Below are positions 26,401-40,264 of a stretch of 64,000 nucleotides of DNA, piece by piece. Location of the stretch: assembly GCA_038501785.1 (NCBI GenBank), contig JBAMJR010000180.1, positions 5,164,001 through 5,228,000 on the forward strand, written 5' to 3'. The position numbers were made by a program, and so were the translations under genes. Under the pieces are notes generated by a model that was not told the origin of the DNA, made no database searches, and saw nothing but the letters and a program-made list of their open reading frames with translations. Source of the stretch: Myoxocephalus aenaeus (Eukaryota > Chordata > Actinopteri > Perciformes > Cottidae). Each line of letters starts with the position of its first letter. Within the stretch, counting starts at the first letter, position 1.

Positions 26401-29400
26401 AAATTGGGGCAATACTGACTCAGCCTTTTGTTTTCCTCATTATTTATTCATGTACATGTTAGAGTGCCCTCATTTTTACAGCATAAATAGCACTGCTTAC
26501 ATTTGTCAGAATAGGAGAAAAACTAATTTTAGCTTTCTGTTTTTGTCCCTACATCTAACATTTACAAAACACCTACAATCCACCTATTTTGTCTGCTTCC
26601 TCATACAGGACCAACTTATTCGAGCCACAGCTCAGAGCAGAATACTGGACTTCCTCACTAGCGATCACATAATTAAAAATTGAGCAGGCTGCTGGTTCTG
26701 AGTTTTACACTGGCCGACGGACAAGAGGAGGCAAGAGCTAAAGAAACGTTTGTGACTCTAAATCAATGATGCAGAACATAGATGCTTTTCAGGCAGCAGC
26801 ATTCTACTGTCGAGCCTGTCTGAAGTGCTTTTAAACCAGCAGTGACAGATGGTCCTGGGTGTCTGACTCCCATCTATCCCTCCAGGGGTTCAAGGAAACA
26901 AATGGGGTCAAGGTAATGCATGTGTCTGCGTAGATAGATAGACTTCTTATTTTTAACTAAATTTGATAGGCCATCTGGTCTTTTAAGGGCTGATGAATTT
27001 CCCCCCACTTTAGAGCGAAGAATTCCGGTTTCAGAAATTCATCCGTCATTATTTGAAAACGCAGAAGGTTATGTCCTTGAAAAGGTTTTAAAATGGCCGT
27101 GGGAGTGATTCTTTCTGGAAATGAAACTCTTCAAGTGGAGTGGACTTTCGCGGAATATCAAATGGAGCTCCGGCAGCGGTGGTTTCTGTGGACAGAGAGA
27201 GAGATCAGCTGTCCGAGGCGCCTGCGCTCTACCTTGGCTTCATATCCATTCACGGTCTCGGTCTTCTCGCTCCTCCAGCCCAGTATGCCCGTCTTGTTCC
27301 TGCGACAAGGATTCAACACATGCCACACATCAGTTCTCTGTGGTCTCGACAACAACAACAACACAGTTGTTGTGGATTATTCTGTTTTCCTAAGCAATCT
27401 GCAGATATGTACTGGAGAGGAAATCATGAATACAGATACATTTGCAAGTCACAGGCTCTGTTTTCTCTCTATAATATGCAGCCAGAAAACATTTCAGCCA
27501 TTGTCCTTGTTTGTCGTCTGTGCTTCAACAGTTCCGTGTGCAATCAGGAAGTCTGCCCAGAAGTTAGTGAGGCACATCCCATCCTCATGATTCACGTCAT
27601 GGAAGTCCTTCAGGACCCCACCACAGAGTTTTCATTTCCATTGCCCCATATTAGCCCTTATATTTGAAAGGTCACGGTATCTTTGCAATGATATCAAGTA
27701 TATTCCAGCATATCGTAAATGATGTGACAGTTTTGGAAGGAAGGTTTCTCAGACATGCTATCGGCGTGGCTCTTGGTGTGGCGAAATCGGTGGCAGAATT
27801 TTTAACACACATTCATGTTCCCCTCAGGATGAATTGCAGTTACTTTGGTTGGTCAGCTACAATTTCTAATTTGTCCAATACTTTGGTTTATGACCAAGCA
27901 GCATCCCGCCGGAGGAAACTTCTTGGTCTTCCTGGGAAACGCGACAATACTTTCACGATGCCACACTTTGACAGCGCCACATGATGTTACTCCTTTAGTT
28001 CAGCCCTGAAAACAGCAAAACTGCAGCGCTGCGGTTTCTTGTCGTGCATGGCTGCGTAAAGACGTATCAACTCCGGAGGTGGATGTCCCGTCTGTGGAGC
28101 TTGACAAAGTTATTTGCACTAAAGCATCATAAATATAGTATTGGCATGTAGACAGAAGTGCTGACCAGGGAGAATGCACATCGCGGTGACACTGAGTTAC
28201 AAGTCTGACAGGGAGATGATTACCACGACTCCTCCGCCTCACCCAAACATTACCTCCTCCGGCTCGCTTCTCTCTGTCGCGCCTCTCTCCATCTTCTTGC
28301 TTTTTATCTTTTCACATTCACTCTGCGTCTCGTTCCATGATTCCTCCATCTATCACTGTGTCTCTCCACGGTCCAAAAACCATCGACTCCCTGTTTGGGC
28401 CTCCATATTGTACTTTTGTCCCCCATAGTTTTGTGTCCCATTCATCTTTCTCTCCCTGTTTCTCTCTGCCTGTCTTCTCTTGTTTCTCTCTGTCCCTTCC
28501 CTTATTCTCCTCCTCATCCCCTTTTCCTCCCCTCCTCTTTCTTTTATCCCTCTTTTCATCCTCCTATTTACGATTATCTCCCCTCTATCCCTCAATGTCC
28601 AACACTTTCCTTCTTCTGTCATCCCTCTCTCTTTCTTTGTCACATCAGTCAATCTCTCCTCTATGCCCCCCTCCTTTTTTCCACCTTCCACTTCTTTAAT
28701 TATGTGAAACTGAGCCGTAAAACTGTACCGTTAGCGGAATAAAAAGCTCATAAATTGACTGCACACAAGCGTCCTGCTCATCCAATTTTCTTTTCTACAC
28801 CTCTTCTCCATTCCTCTTCTCGTGGGCTTCTGTATTGACTGCCTCTTCCATGACTTTCTGTGCTGCTATCTGCCTCTCCATCTTTGTGCAACTCACTTGC
28901 AATACATTGAACTTTTTTTTAAGTGACCTGAGGCTGATTCACACAGCCAGAAGCTTAGTTGTGCCTCACTACCTCCACAACACACTTACGCCTGACATGT
29001 TAGCCTTTTTTTAAAAGGTATTTTCTTGTCTCCTATTCCCCCTTTACTGCTTCTATTTCTTTTAGTGTTTTCTTATGTTTCTGAAAATGCATTTATACAG
29101 CCACCAGAGAACGTGCCTGAACTTGTTGCACTCGGTTGTGGGTTGTAGCGTAGGAGACAGCCGCTGCAGAAGAGTGTCAGAAATTCAACAACAAAAGAGC
29201 GATTTTCTCCACTTAGGGGAAAAAAGAATGCCAAGCACTCAGAGCAGAAAATATCTGAGGCTGAATTACAATGTGTTGTACTGAGGCTGCCGTTGGTGGA
29301 GAAAATGGCTACTGTGCTTGTTCAATGGAAGATTTCTTCCAGTATGATTGTTCAATATCGCTGCAAAATGGTGAGATTGAGGCCCTTGCTCTTGGATTCT

Positions 29401-31364
29401 GAGTTATATGAAATAGGATTTCCTGATGGATTTTCTGTTACAGTTGCATTGGACACATCATATCATCTAATTTTGCTCAGTTATCCACAAAAATTTGGAA
29501 AAAAAGGCGCCACAAAATGACAGAAATGCAATGCAGAGTACATCAAGAACACTATGTATATATGTATATATATGTATATGTGAGGGTGTATATGTGTGTA
29601 TGTGCGTATGTGTAGACATACCTTTGTTTATCTATTTTTATTTGCATTGGTTATGTGCATGTGTATCTTTATGTACATGTAGTGTGCACATCTTTCTTTA
29701 TATGCATATCTAGAAAATCTATAAAAAATGTGATCACAAAAAAAAAAGAACAGCTAAGTATTAGTTTCATCAGCTGGGATTTCTCCTTGAAAATGAAGCG
29801 TGTTGGGCTCACGATCATGAGCATAACGTTCTCATGTTCATGTTCCGTGTGCATCAGCGTGGCGTCTGACCTCTCGAAGGCGATGTTGCGGGTGTCCAGC
29901 TGGGTCGTGACCACGGCGGCCGACAGCCTGGCTGCTACCTGCTCGTCGCTGGGCTGCGTCGCCCCCAGAAGGCCCAGACCGCCGGCGTTGCTGCCGCAGG
30001 CGCCGGTGTTCCCCCCGCCGCCAGGTGAAGGCGTCGTGAGAGGCGAGACACACAGGGTCTCGCAGAACACCAGCTGCCTGTCGTGGTCGACCTCCATCAC
30101 CTCTGCGCTGGAGTCTGAGCGGGAGACAGACAGGGAGAGCCACGTCAGTGGGCACGAGAGAGGCCGACGTTGACAGTGGGGAAGGACGACAATACGAGCG
30201 TGCCAAGTGAGGCTGCGGGACACAAAGACACACATGAACATGTAAGGAAGAGTCAAGGGAGATGATGACTGATGTCGAGAGACTGCAGATGACATCTGCA
30301 CCAGTCTGTATATTTGCTCCATCTCACGTTTACTTCAAATACAACCTGTGATAAATAAAGTTTCCTAAACTTAAGCTTTGTTCAACTTGGACCAGTGACT
30401 TCACAGTGTTGTCTTGCTGCATATGGTGTCCCACAAGCTTGTTTAATATAATATGACACTACTATGAAGACAACTGTGATCATAATCTGTGTGCTCACAC
30501 AGGGGAGGAGGAGGAAGGAGGATATTAGAAAAGGAGATTGAGATAGCCAGCGCAAGACAGAATGACAAACACATGCTTACTTTATATGCAAAGTTTGGCA
30601 TCTTATCTTAAATGTTTTTATTTTTTGGGATCTGTGCATAACCCCTTTCTTGCCGAGAGTTAGTTGAGAAGATGGACACCACTCTCGGTTAGCTTCACAT
30701 AGCACAAAGACGGGACACATTCACACACAGTAGGTCAAGAGTTTGACCTCTGACCTTGTCCCCTGAAAATGAAGCTCCGGTTTCCTCTCTGCCAGGTCAT
30801 CTGGTCGAAGCCCATCAGGGTGGTGTCCACGCGAAGACACTGGCCACTCTTCCAAACTCTGTAGGTGTCGCTGGGGCAGATACGAGACACCAGCGGCACT
30901 GAGGCAACACACAGACGGGCTTTAAAGGAAACTGTGCCTTTTGTAATGGATGTGTACAGAACTGAATTCAGCTTTCTGGTGTTTTCATGTTAACAGAGAC
31001 ATTTCAGTAGTTGCAACAACAATTTACGCACAAAAACATACAATTAGTCACAAGTCCGCTATGGAGACTAATACTGAAATAACATCTACTTGTGGTTTTC
31101 TAAAGCACTTTAGCTAAAACGCACACGCTGTTTAACTCTAAAACCAAAGTCACAGACATGCATTAAGTGTGTGAGCATCAGTGTCCAGTGCAACAGGAAG
31201 AGACAGGCCTCTTCAGCCCAAGAGGGAGATGATAACAGGATTAATTCTGACTTCACTGCCTGGAATGAGAGCCTGGACTCACCCCAGCTGGTAAACTCCC
31301 ATTTCATCTCCACGTAGAAGTCCTGGGCCTGGACAGACAGAGGAAGAGAGAGGAGGAAGACATC

Positions 31365-31416
<52 letters not shown>

Positions 31417-31564
31417 GGGGTGGGGGTGGGGGTGGGGCGAGGGGGAATATAGAGAGAGATTTGGGAAGATAGAGAGTGATGAATTTAAAGATGGATAGAC
31501 AGAAGGAATTGCAGTGATGCTGCTTCATTGTCTGTTCCAAAGATCGGGGGGAGCTGGCACAGAT

Positions 31565-31606
<42 letters not shown>

Positions 31607-31783
31607 TAGGTGTGTGCGTGTGTGTGGGTTGATAATAGAAGTGATGGATGGAGGGGTGGAGGACAATTATGTGGATGGGAGCAGCAGCAGAGGAAGTACG
31701 GTGTGCGATGGGCATGTGTGCTTGAGTGAGAGTACTCATTGTCAAAGTGTGAGGGTGTTGTGTCTACAATACAAGTATGCTAG

Positions 31784-31815
<32 letters not shown>

Positions 31816-33856
31816 CGTGTGTGTGTATTAGGGAGCCAGCTGGAGCAGATACACAGGCAGACAGACTGTGTGAAGGCAGTTCCCTGCATCTCTGCCACGG
31901 TTCTCTGCAGCTCTACCGCTGCAACTAGATCAGCTGCACCTCCGTGTTTTCATAACCGCCAACCTTCAGCTGGTCCATCGCTGCTATTGTGCCGTTAAGC
32001 GTGGCACTCCATAACCCCCTTCAGGGGAAAGCGATGACTCAAATCACACAGAGACAGAGGAGGGTTTTTGCAGCATTGAGACGTTTGAGTGTATCCCCCT
32101 TGTTGGGTAGTACACAAAGCTATTAATACCTTCAAACAAACCAAGAATATGTTATCCTCAAACAAAGATGTTGAATATTCAAAAGATTGATCTACATTTT
32201 AAATGAGTGCATCTCTGCTCAAAAACTCCCTTCATGTGCCTTTGTAGTTGTATGTAATGTTGTTGTGTCTGTGCTTACAGGCTTGTTTGTGCCTGTGCAG
32301 GTGTTTGTGGCCATGGATAGGAGTTGTTTTTTTCCTCCATGTGTGCATCAATGTGTGTGTGTGTGTGTAAATCCCCACTTGGCGCAGTTGCTCCAGCAGG
32401 ACGGGGATGCCCGCCAGTCTCTTGGCAGTCCTTTGGTAGTCACGGTAACGGAGCACGAGACGCACCAACTCCGGATCTCTTGTACTCACGGCCTCCTGGA
32501 GAACTGAGAGAGAGAGAGAGAGAGAGAGTAAAACAGAGCCAGTCACTCAGACCTCATCTAAAATGAATGTCCATGAGTAATTTTAAGGGGGGGCAGCGCG
32601 GATTGCCGGAAAAAAAACTGAAGTAGGCCAAAGGAAAAGGTGCGACCAATTACTGCGGCTCGCCACTTTGCTGTTAATCTTACACGCTGTTCTGCACTTG
32701 AACAATTAGGTAACAATTGAGTTTCTCTCACTCTAACACCAAACCTGTGAGTAAAGGCTCAAACACACAGAAACAATCTACGACCTGCGGTTTCACCTCA
32801 TGACGCACAACACAGTAGTCAGATCAGAATAAAAATAAATAAAAAGATGACATAACGATACTCTGCACCACAGAGTTTCTGTGAACAAGCGTGACAATAA
32901 CAACGATTTGATTTCAAAGCGATTAACTCATCAACATCAAGACAAAAAAAAGGCTGTGTGTTACATGTAGTGTCACACAGATGGGAAAGACGGCAAACAA
33001 ACAAAAAGAAACCCTCAGGATGAGGGTGGGAAATCAGCCAATATAATTTCAAGGTTAAAAAAGGAATTGATTTCATGCTTCATTAGTCTCCAACTGCCAG
33101 CCAGACCTCCACATTATATTTGCACAGTGCCGGCAGATAAGAGGAGTCTGGCAGAAGCCACCGCTGTTCTACGAAAGAGGTGGTGAAGGAAAAGCACCAG
33201 GAGCGCTCGTGTTTTTAGAAAACAATGAAGAGGACCTCCTTAGCGTCAATGTAAAATAGAGCCAGTGGGAAATGATGTTGTGGACACCATTTTGCATTTG
33301 CATTTTGAATTTTTTGGTGCATAATAACTCACACTATATATTAACATAGTGCTCTTATTGTGACCAAGGAGGCCATAACCACAACCACAACTTAAACTCT
33401 TCTGGTCCTCACTCATGCAGGACTAATCTTTAGTGAGCTCACTTAAACAAAGACAGAGACACAACTAGTAAAGCCATTATTCACTTCATTCATTATGAAG
33501 CACATAATACATTCATAGTTATATATAAAACAGGTAATATCCATATTAATTAGTGGTTAGTTTGTGTTTTATTCATTGGTTACTAATGAAGATCGTGACT
33601 CTGGGCCAAATTGTGTGAAACCCCTTTCTGTGTGAAGGATGGCCCCCATTAACTAGTGCAACTGGAGCTCGCTTTCACGCTTATTTGCAATGACAGATAC
33701 CGAAAGGAGTTAAAATCCATAACATGCGTATCCTCCAAAGGAAGCAATTAAAAATATAAAAATGTTGTGGATTTTAATTCCTTTCATGGGAAATGTGGTC
33801 ATAGGTTTTAACCACTGGTGTGCAATTTAAAACAACAATTGTTTCCACTATGATCT

Positions 33857-33934
<78 letters not shown>

Positions 33935-36900
33935 GGTCCATCCATTGCGGTTCTCCTTGCTAACATCAGCTCCGTGCTCCAGCAGGACCCTGGCACAGTC
34001 CAGGTGGCCAAGCGTGACAGCCAGGTGGAGAGGAGTCCGACCACGAGGGTCCTGAGACTCTAAATCGGTCTGGATGGGAGAAGGAGGGGGAGGGGGAGGA
34101 GGAGGAGGAGAAAAGAAAAGAGAAGGAAGAAAAATGAGAGAAATAAATAAATAAAAGGGAATAGTGTAAGTTAGCATAAAGGTGAGAGGAGCGGACAGAG
34201 AAGAAACTTTGGGTTAATTGTGCATCATTGTAGTTCTCTTCCATCCCAGAGAAGGGGCATCTTTACACTTGTGTGAAGATAAGGATAGAGAGAAGGAAAG
34301 AGAAACAGTGGCAGGTGCTAAGTGATCTGTCACCACTCCAACGTGACTGGGTGTTACACTCGATACTGTTCACTCGACACACTACATGTGTCCCCCGTGT
34401 TCTCTGGGCTGGATGGATTGATTTTAGCACCCAGAGCTCTTTAAGCTGCCTTCTGTCATCCATGTGATCCTTCAGAAGGTTCAGAGAAGGTTGTCAGTTG
34501 GAATTCCTGGCAGGGAAATGGGAACAAGGAGCACAGTTTTCAATATGGCATGCCATGTTCTTTATTTTCTCCGAACATGTGTAGCTGTCTGAGAACAACA
34601 TCGATGAACAAAAAGCCTAATTAAAAGCTTAAGGCTTGACGTCGGCTCTCAGCTCCACTCTGGATTTAGAACAGCATGCCAACGAGATCTCATCTGTCAG
34701 CCATATTACATTTGTGTTATTCTGTAAGATCATCCACTGCTTTTAAATCCCTCTCAGACATGTAAAAACACACTTGGCAGACAGCCATGGATAATTTAAG
34801 ATTCTCAGAATACTGACTCATTCATGTCTCTGGTATTGGGTGTATCGTTTAACTTCTTTTTTTTTTTTTTAAAGGGGGGTTATTGGTTTTTGCCAGGGCG
34901 AAAATAATTGCGTATGTCTAATTTTGAGCCCTAAAAAAAAACATTCTCTTCTCTCGTCGAGTGTTAGCTGAAACAGGTGTCTGTAACTAAGACGATTAGC
35001 TTAGCTTAGCCTAGCATAAAGACTGGAAGCAGAAACAGCTAGCCAAAATGCACCACCCAACACCTCTAAAGCTTAACATGTTACTCAGAGAGCATTCAGT
35101 GTGGTGTTAAATCAGAAAGACCTACCCAATACTGTGACTTTTCATCAATATATATCGAGGTGGGACAATGGGATGAATACCGAGCCACGGTTGTAAAGAA
35201 ACCCTCTACTGCAGGTCAACAGGGTCACATGTCCTCATTGATCATGGAGACTGAGACTCCTACAAGTGTTTGCCTTGAGTCAAACAGCAACGGGGCCCAC
35301 GTCAGTGACAGTCTGTTCATTACGGCATGAGCCGTGGCGCATGTCCACCTGATGAGGTATCATGTCTCTACGTCCAGTCGATTAAAAGGCTGTGTCGCTC
35401 TGCAGGAACTGCTCTCTCTCCTTGTTCGCCAGGCCGCTCTATGCACCACTGTTGTTCCTCTGCAGTGTGCTGCACTGATCTCAGGTCTGCCATCCAATTA
35501 AACCGATGCCGACAGCCACCATTATTCAAGACCTTGGCTGATCAAAGGTCAGTTCTGTCAGTCCGTGGCAGGCTTGAATTCCAATTAAGGATTACCCTCG
35601 GAGATAAGTGACTCAGAACCGGCACTCTAACCTGAAGGAAGCTGTGGGACATTCTTTCTAGGAATAAAAATGGCACTATTTGGAGATTTTATTTGATGTA
35701 TTAGAAAATATATGGCTGAGTATGTGAATTTGGGGAAGAGAGAGGCCTTATTGATCCACATAAATCCTTAAATCAAAGCAGTGCAGGCTGAGAAGATGAA
35801 CTACTGGAGACTAGACCAAACAAGTCAACAACTCAATATGAGGAAGCTGCCCTGACTGTTTACTGCGCTCGGTGTATAATATCCTAATAAAAATGACTGA
35901 CAGCTACTGTCCGACTCAGGTTTGCTGCTGCGCTCTGAGCAGCACACATTGTGAGCAGAGCAGGAGAGACCGAGCAGTTACATTACTGCGGGTTTCTGTT
36001 GCTGGTATTTGCAAGGGAAATGAGGAAACCCGCCCGGGACGCACACAGACACTTAAAATGTTACATGATGTCATGGTTTGGTTTGTTAATGGGTGTCGTA
36101 TCTCTGTGTGATCCCTAACCAGCCACACTTTGGTTAACAGTTCTCTGCTCTCCCCAGCGCTTTCCAAGGAAACCCTGAAGGGAAAGAGTAAGAGTGAAAG
36201 AGGCTGACAGACATATTTGTGGAAATTTCTATTGAAAGAAACTGCCCTTCAGCGACAACTGCAACGTGTAAGACAGGCGAAGGTGGAGAATGAGGCAAAA
36301 AAATGAAAAGATTGCTGTGGCAAGCGTTGGCTCCGCCACACAAAAGATATGGCAAAGGAGCGAGGAAAGAGAAAGAATGGAGGATGGAGGCAGAGAGACA
36401 ACAACATGAGGGAGTCCCTCAGGAGCCGTGCAGACTGGGGAATAGAGGGAAGAAAGAGAGGCGCCGGCTCTGTTTGTGTGTGCTGGATAACGAACATGGT
36501 GTAACATGCAAACACAGCCACATGCAGTGCTGTGTGTGTGTCTGTGCGTGTGTAACACAAGCAGTGTCTCAAAGGACAGTTGTGCATGGGCAGCACAAAT
36601 ATGAAAAACTGTCACAGGGAGAAGAGTCTGAAGTGGAGTGTCCATCATTTAAACAACACAAGAGACCGTGGAAGCAAAATCCCACGCTGAATATTAATAT
36701 TGAGTCTTTGAAAACATTTCCCGCCCAAGTGGAAACATTTTTTGTTTTTGTTTTTTTGGAAAGAAACCCCTCACATATTGTTGTCAGCACATACAAACAA
36801 AAAAAATTTGAAAGAAGAGAAAAGCAGAGAGGCAAGAACAAAGCTGGTGGTGAAAGAAATAGATGAGAAGAAAAAGAAAGAAAAAGAAAGAAAAGGAGCA

Positions 36901-37775
36901 ACTCGGCTCTTCTCTCAGTCACGTCTCCTTATGCCACTCGTGCTGTCTCACAGCGGCCCTTTCATGATTCGCTCCCCCTTTGAGAGGCTGAGTGTAATGT
37001 CGGTGATTATCAGTTTAAGCTCATTTTACAGCATGCGCTTGATTTCAATGACTCTGGATGGAAGAGCGGGGTGGGAAATGCTGCACGGTGGCACAAGGGG
37101 AGCTGGAGAAGGAAGACAGGAGTGAAAGAGGGATGCTAATAAGGGCGAGGCTAAACAGGAACATGTGGAGACATAAAGAGCGGGGCGGTAAAGTCAAGAA
37201 AGGGTACAGCAGCGAGGTGATCACAAGGGAGGATGTAGGGGGCGACAGTTCGGAGAGAGGGTGCAGGATGCTGCCACAAAGCTGCGTGTGAAACACGTAA
37301 CATGGGGCGACGGGGAAACAGCAGCGCAATCCACTCAAGTGTAGCTGGAGCTGCTTTCACCTCTCTGCTCGACTACACCTGGTGCAGCTCCGTCTCAGGC
37401 AAAAGAATAGGAGCGCCATGTCTACATGGCGTCTGTGATGAGGCCTCCTCAATCTCAATCATGGTCTTAATCTAGCAACCTGTCCATCAGCAGCTGTCCG
37501 TTATCATTACATTTGTTTTGCGATGGCACTTTCAGGCGCTATCAGAAATGCAAAATGTCAAAAGCCAAAGCCTCAGTGATTTGCTGCGGTTCCTTTGGTT
37601 TAGTTTGCATCAAAAGCAGGAGGGGAAGAGAGAGAGAATGAAAGTGGTGAGATCAGAGTCAACGGGGCGCACAGACCGAGCCACAATTCACACCGTGAAC
37701 TCTACTACAACCGTTATTGATGGCTACAGCGACACGCTAAGCTATTCATTTAGCAGCGACACATTAACATTAGTG

Positions 37776-37851
<76 letters not shown>

Positions 37852-38025
37852 CTTAAACCACTCAGAGGTAACGTCCTCCCACCTCTAGACACTGACTGCA
37901 GACACACTGAATTACTTATTCACATGTGAACAATGTTCGGTTGAAAAACAAAACACACACACATACAAACACACACCGAGTTCCCTTCCCCCATTAACAG
38001 AATAAGAGCTCTCTGGAGGAAATTG

Positions 38026-38080
<55 letters not shown>

Positions 38081-38086
38081 TAATTT

Positions 38087-38123
<37 letters not shown>

Positions 38124-39309
38124 GCCTTGTTTGACTTGTGGTTCTGCCGTTACTATGGACATTATGTCATCGTTGCTCATCTCTTTTTGGCAAGATTAAG
38201 TATTTTTTTGCTTTGTTTCTAATTGCCCAGTTTATGGTTTCACGAGTTACACTGCCATAATTGATTAATTGACTTAAGAAAGCCATTAAAACAAGTAGTA
38301 TTGCTATGGGCAAAGACTGATAACAGATAGTGAGGAAGTGTACAGAGAGAGTAAATCAAGCACTTGATCACTCACATTGTAAGGACGCGATGTATCACTA
38401 AGGCTCATGTGACAGCAGACATTTGAACTCGCCGTAGTAGGAAAGGTGTTAACATTTAAGGCGGCTCTGTTCTATTCAAGAGCCCCGATAAGCTACGGCA
38501 CTGTGATAGTGAGCCAGCATGCACAATACCTGCACCCGAAACAGAAGCCGCTAAAAGGAATTCAGCCATCATTCATTACGTTATTTACACCTGTGCTTCA
38601 GTGAAAACAAAGAACAAAAAGAAAAACAGATTACAGATTATAAAGCCCTCCGAGGAAAATTTGGAATTTGTGATTTTGAGCGATACAAAATAAACTGAAT
38701 GGAATTGAAAACAGGCCAATTATGACAACAACCCTTTTCACAATGAATGTTTTCTCATCACAATCGCGATAACCAAATGCATTGAATATTTCTCTAAAGC
38801 AGATACAAAGCTACACAGTATGTCTGATCCGGGACAGACGTACTCACACAGTGCACTTTTGGGGTATTCTATCCAGAAATCAACTTCAAAATGCGTTGTA
38901 AGATTTTTGCAGAGAGGTAAGATGAGCAGATTGATAGCACTGTGAATATGAATCTACAGCCAGCCGCCCTTTAGCTTAACTTAGCCTATAACCCCTAAAG
39001 CTCACTAATTGATTAATCCTCAGCCCATATCTAGGTCTCATAATCAAACTCTTTACTAATTATCCTCTCCTTCCGCTTTCCTCTCTCAGTTGCATGCGTT
39101 CCAATTTTGCCCTTCCCTCAATAGTGAACTCAGTGGAGGTTGCATTATTGATAAGCATCTCTATCTGTGGCATCTGCTCCTTCTCTCACTTCCCCTCCCT
39201 TTCTCCCTCCCTCCCTCTTTCTCTCCCTCATCTCTCCCTCACTCAGTGTGTGCCTGGCCTGATGCAGCTTGGCAGGTACTTAGGCCGACATCAATCTTTC
39301 ATACAAACA

Positions 39310-39383
<74 letters not shown>

Positions 39384-40223
39384 CTGTGCATATACTGTAC
39401 AGAAAGCTTTCCCAAAATGTTTGTGCATGGGGCGCAGAGGAGCAGGGGGTGTTTCTGGGAGGGAGGAGAATAAAAATAACTTTTCCTCCCCCATCCCGCC
39501 TCCCTTCTCGCTCCTCTGTGATTCTACATGCGGCGGAGACTTTGACGAACGCGACACTGCCATGAAACCCTGATCCGTTTTCTTCGGGGCACTGCTAGAG
39601 GTAGTATAAAAGGACAGGACCAAACCTGCGTCACAGATATTGAGCAGAACAAATGTTGATTATGAGCCCCCAGAAGAGTAACAAAAAACCTCTCCCCAGG
39701 TCTCACGCTCATCTTAACGCAGCCATTATTTCCACTTGTGCAGGTGCATTGGAGCCCTGTGAAATCAAGCAGTAGAAATAAGACAAAATGTACAAAATCA
39801 TTAATGAAAACGACCAGAATGGCCTACATTCCAGCAAATGTACTTTCTCTGTTTCACGGCGCTTAATTCAGTTTCCCGTCCTCGGCAATCTTGACCAGAC
39901 AGATAAGCGGACAGACAGAACGAGATGGAGACAGATAGAGACTGCTGTTGGACCTGTCAGAACGGCAACAGAAGAGTTTCTCTGACGTTGATCTGAAAAT
40001 GATGACACCTATTTGTTGCAGTGAGCTGGCAGACCTCACCAAAGCGTGAGGAAAGACGTTCAGCGCGACACAAGGACTGGTTCTCACTCCTCGCACCACA
40101 GATGGAGAAAACAAATCTTTTCTGCTTGAGGCAGACATCGCATACGCTGTAAAAGAGCATCATCACATAATGTAGCGGCTGTAGCCTATTGGCGTGAAAC
40201 ACCACAGCTGTCACTTTCTTCCT

Positions 40224-40264
<41 letters not shown>

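Larger units (their letters stand above)
31329..32378 (-). other. ankrd13b intron 3
   Basis: A 1.05-kb intron crowded with simple repeats: GT arrays at 31367-31413, 31569-31610, 31788-31830 and 32352-32368, plus a G-rich block at 31414-31437. In the pre-mRNA these become CA and C-rich tracts. No exon. Confidence 0.7.

Noticed and set aside
28337..28742. Overlapping 110-120 codon open frames on both strands
   Set aside because: They lie in a polypyrimidine-biased intronic tract that has few stop codons by composition, and no protein family is recognised.
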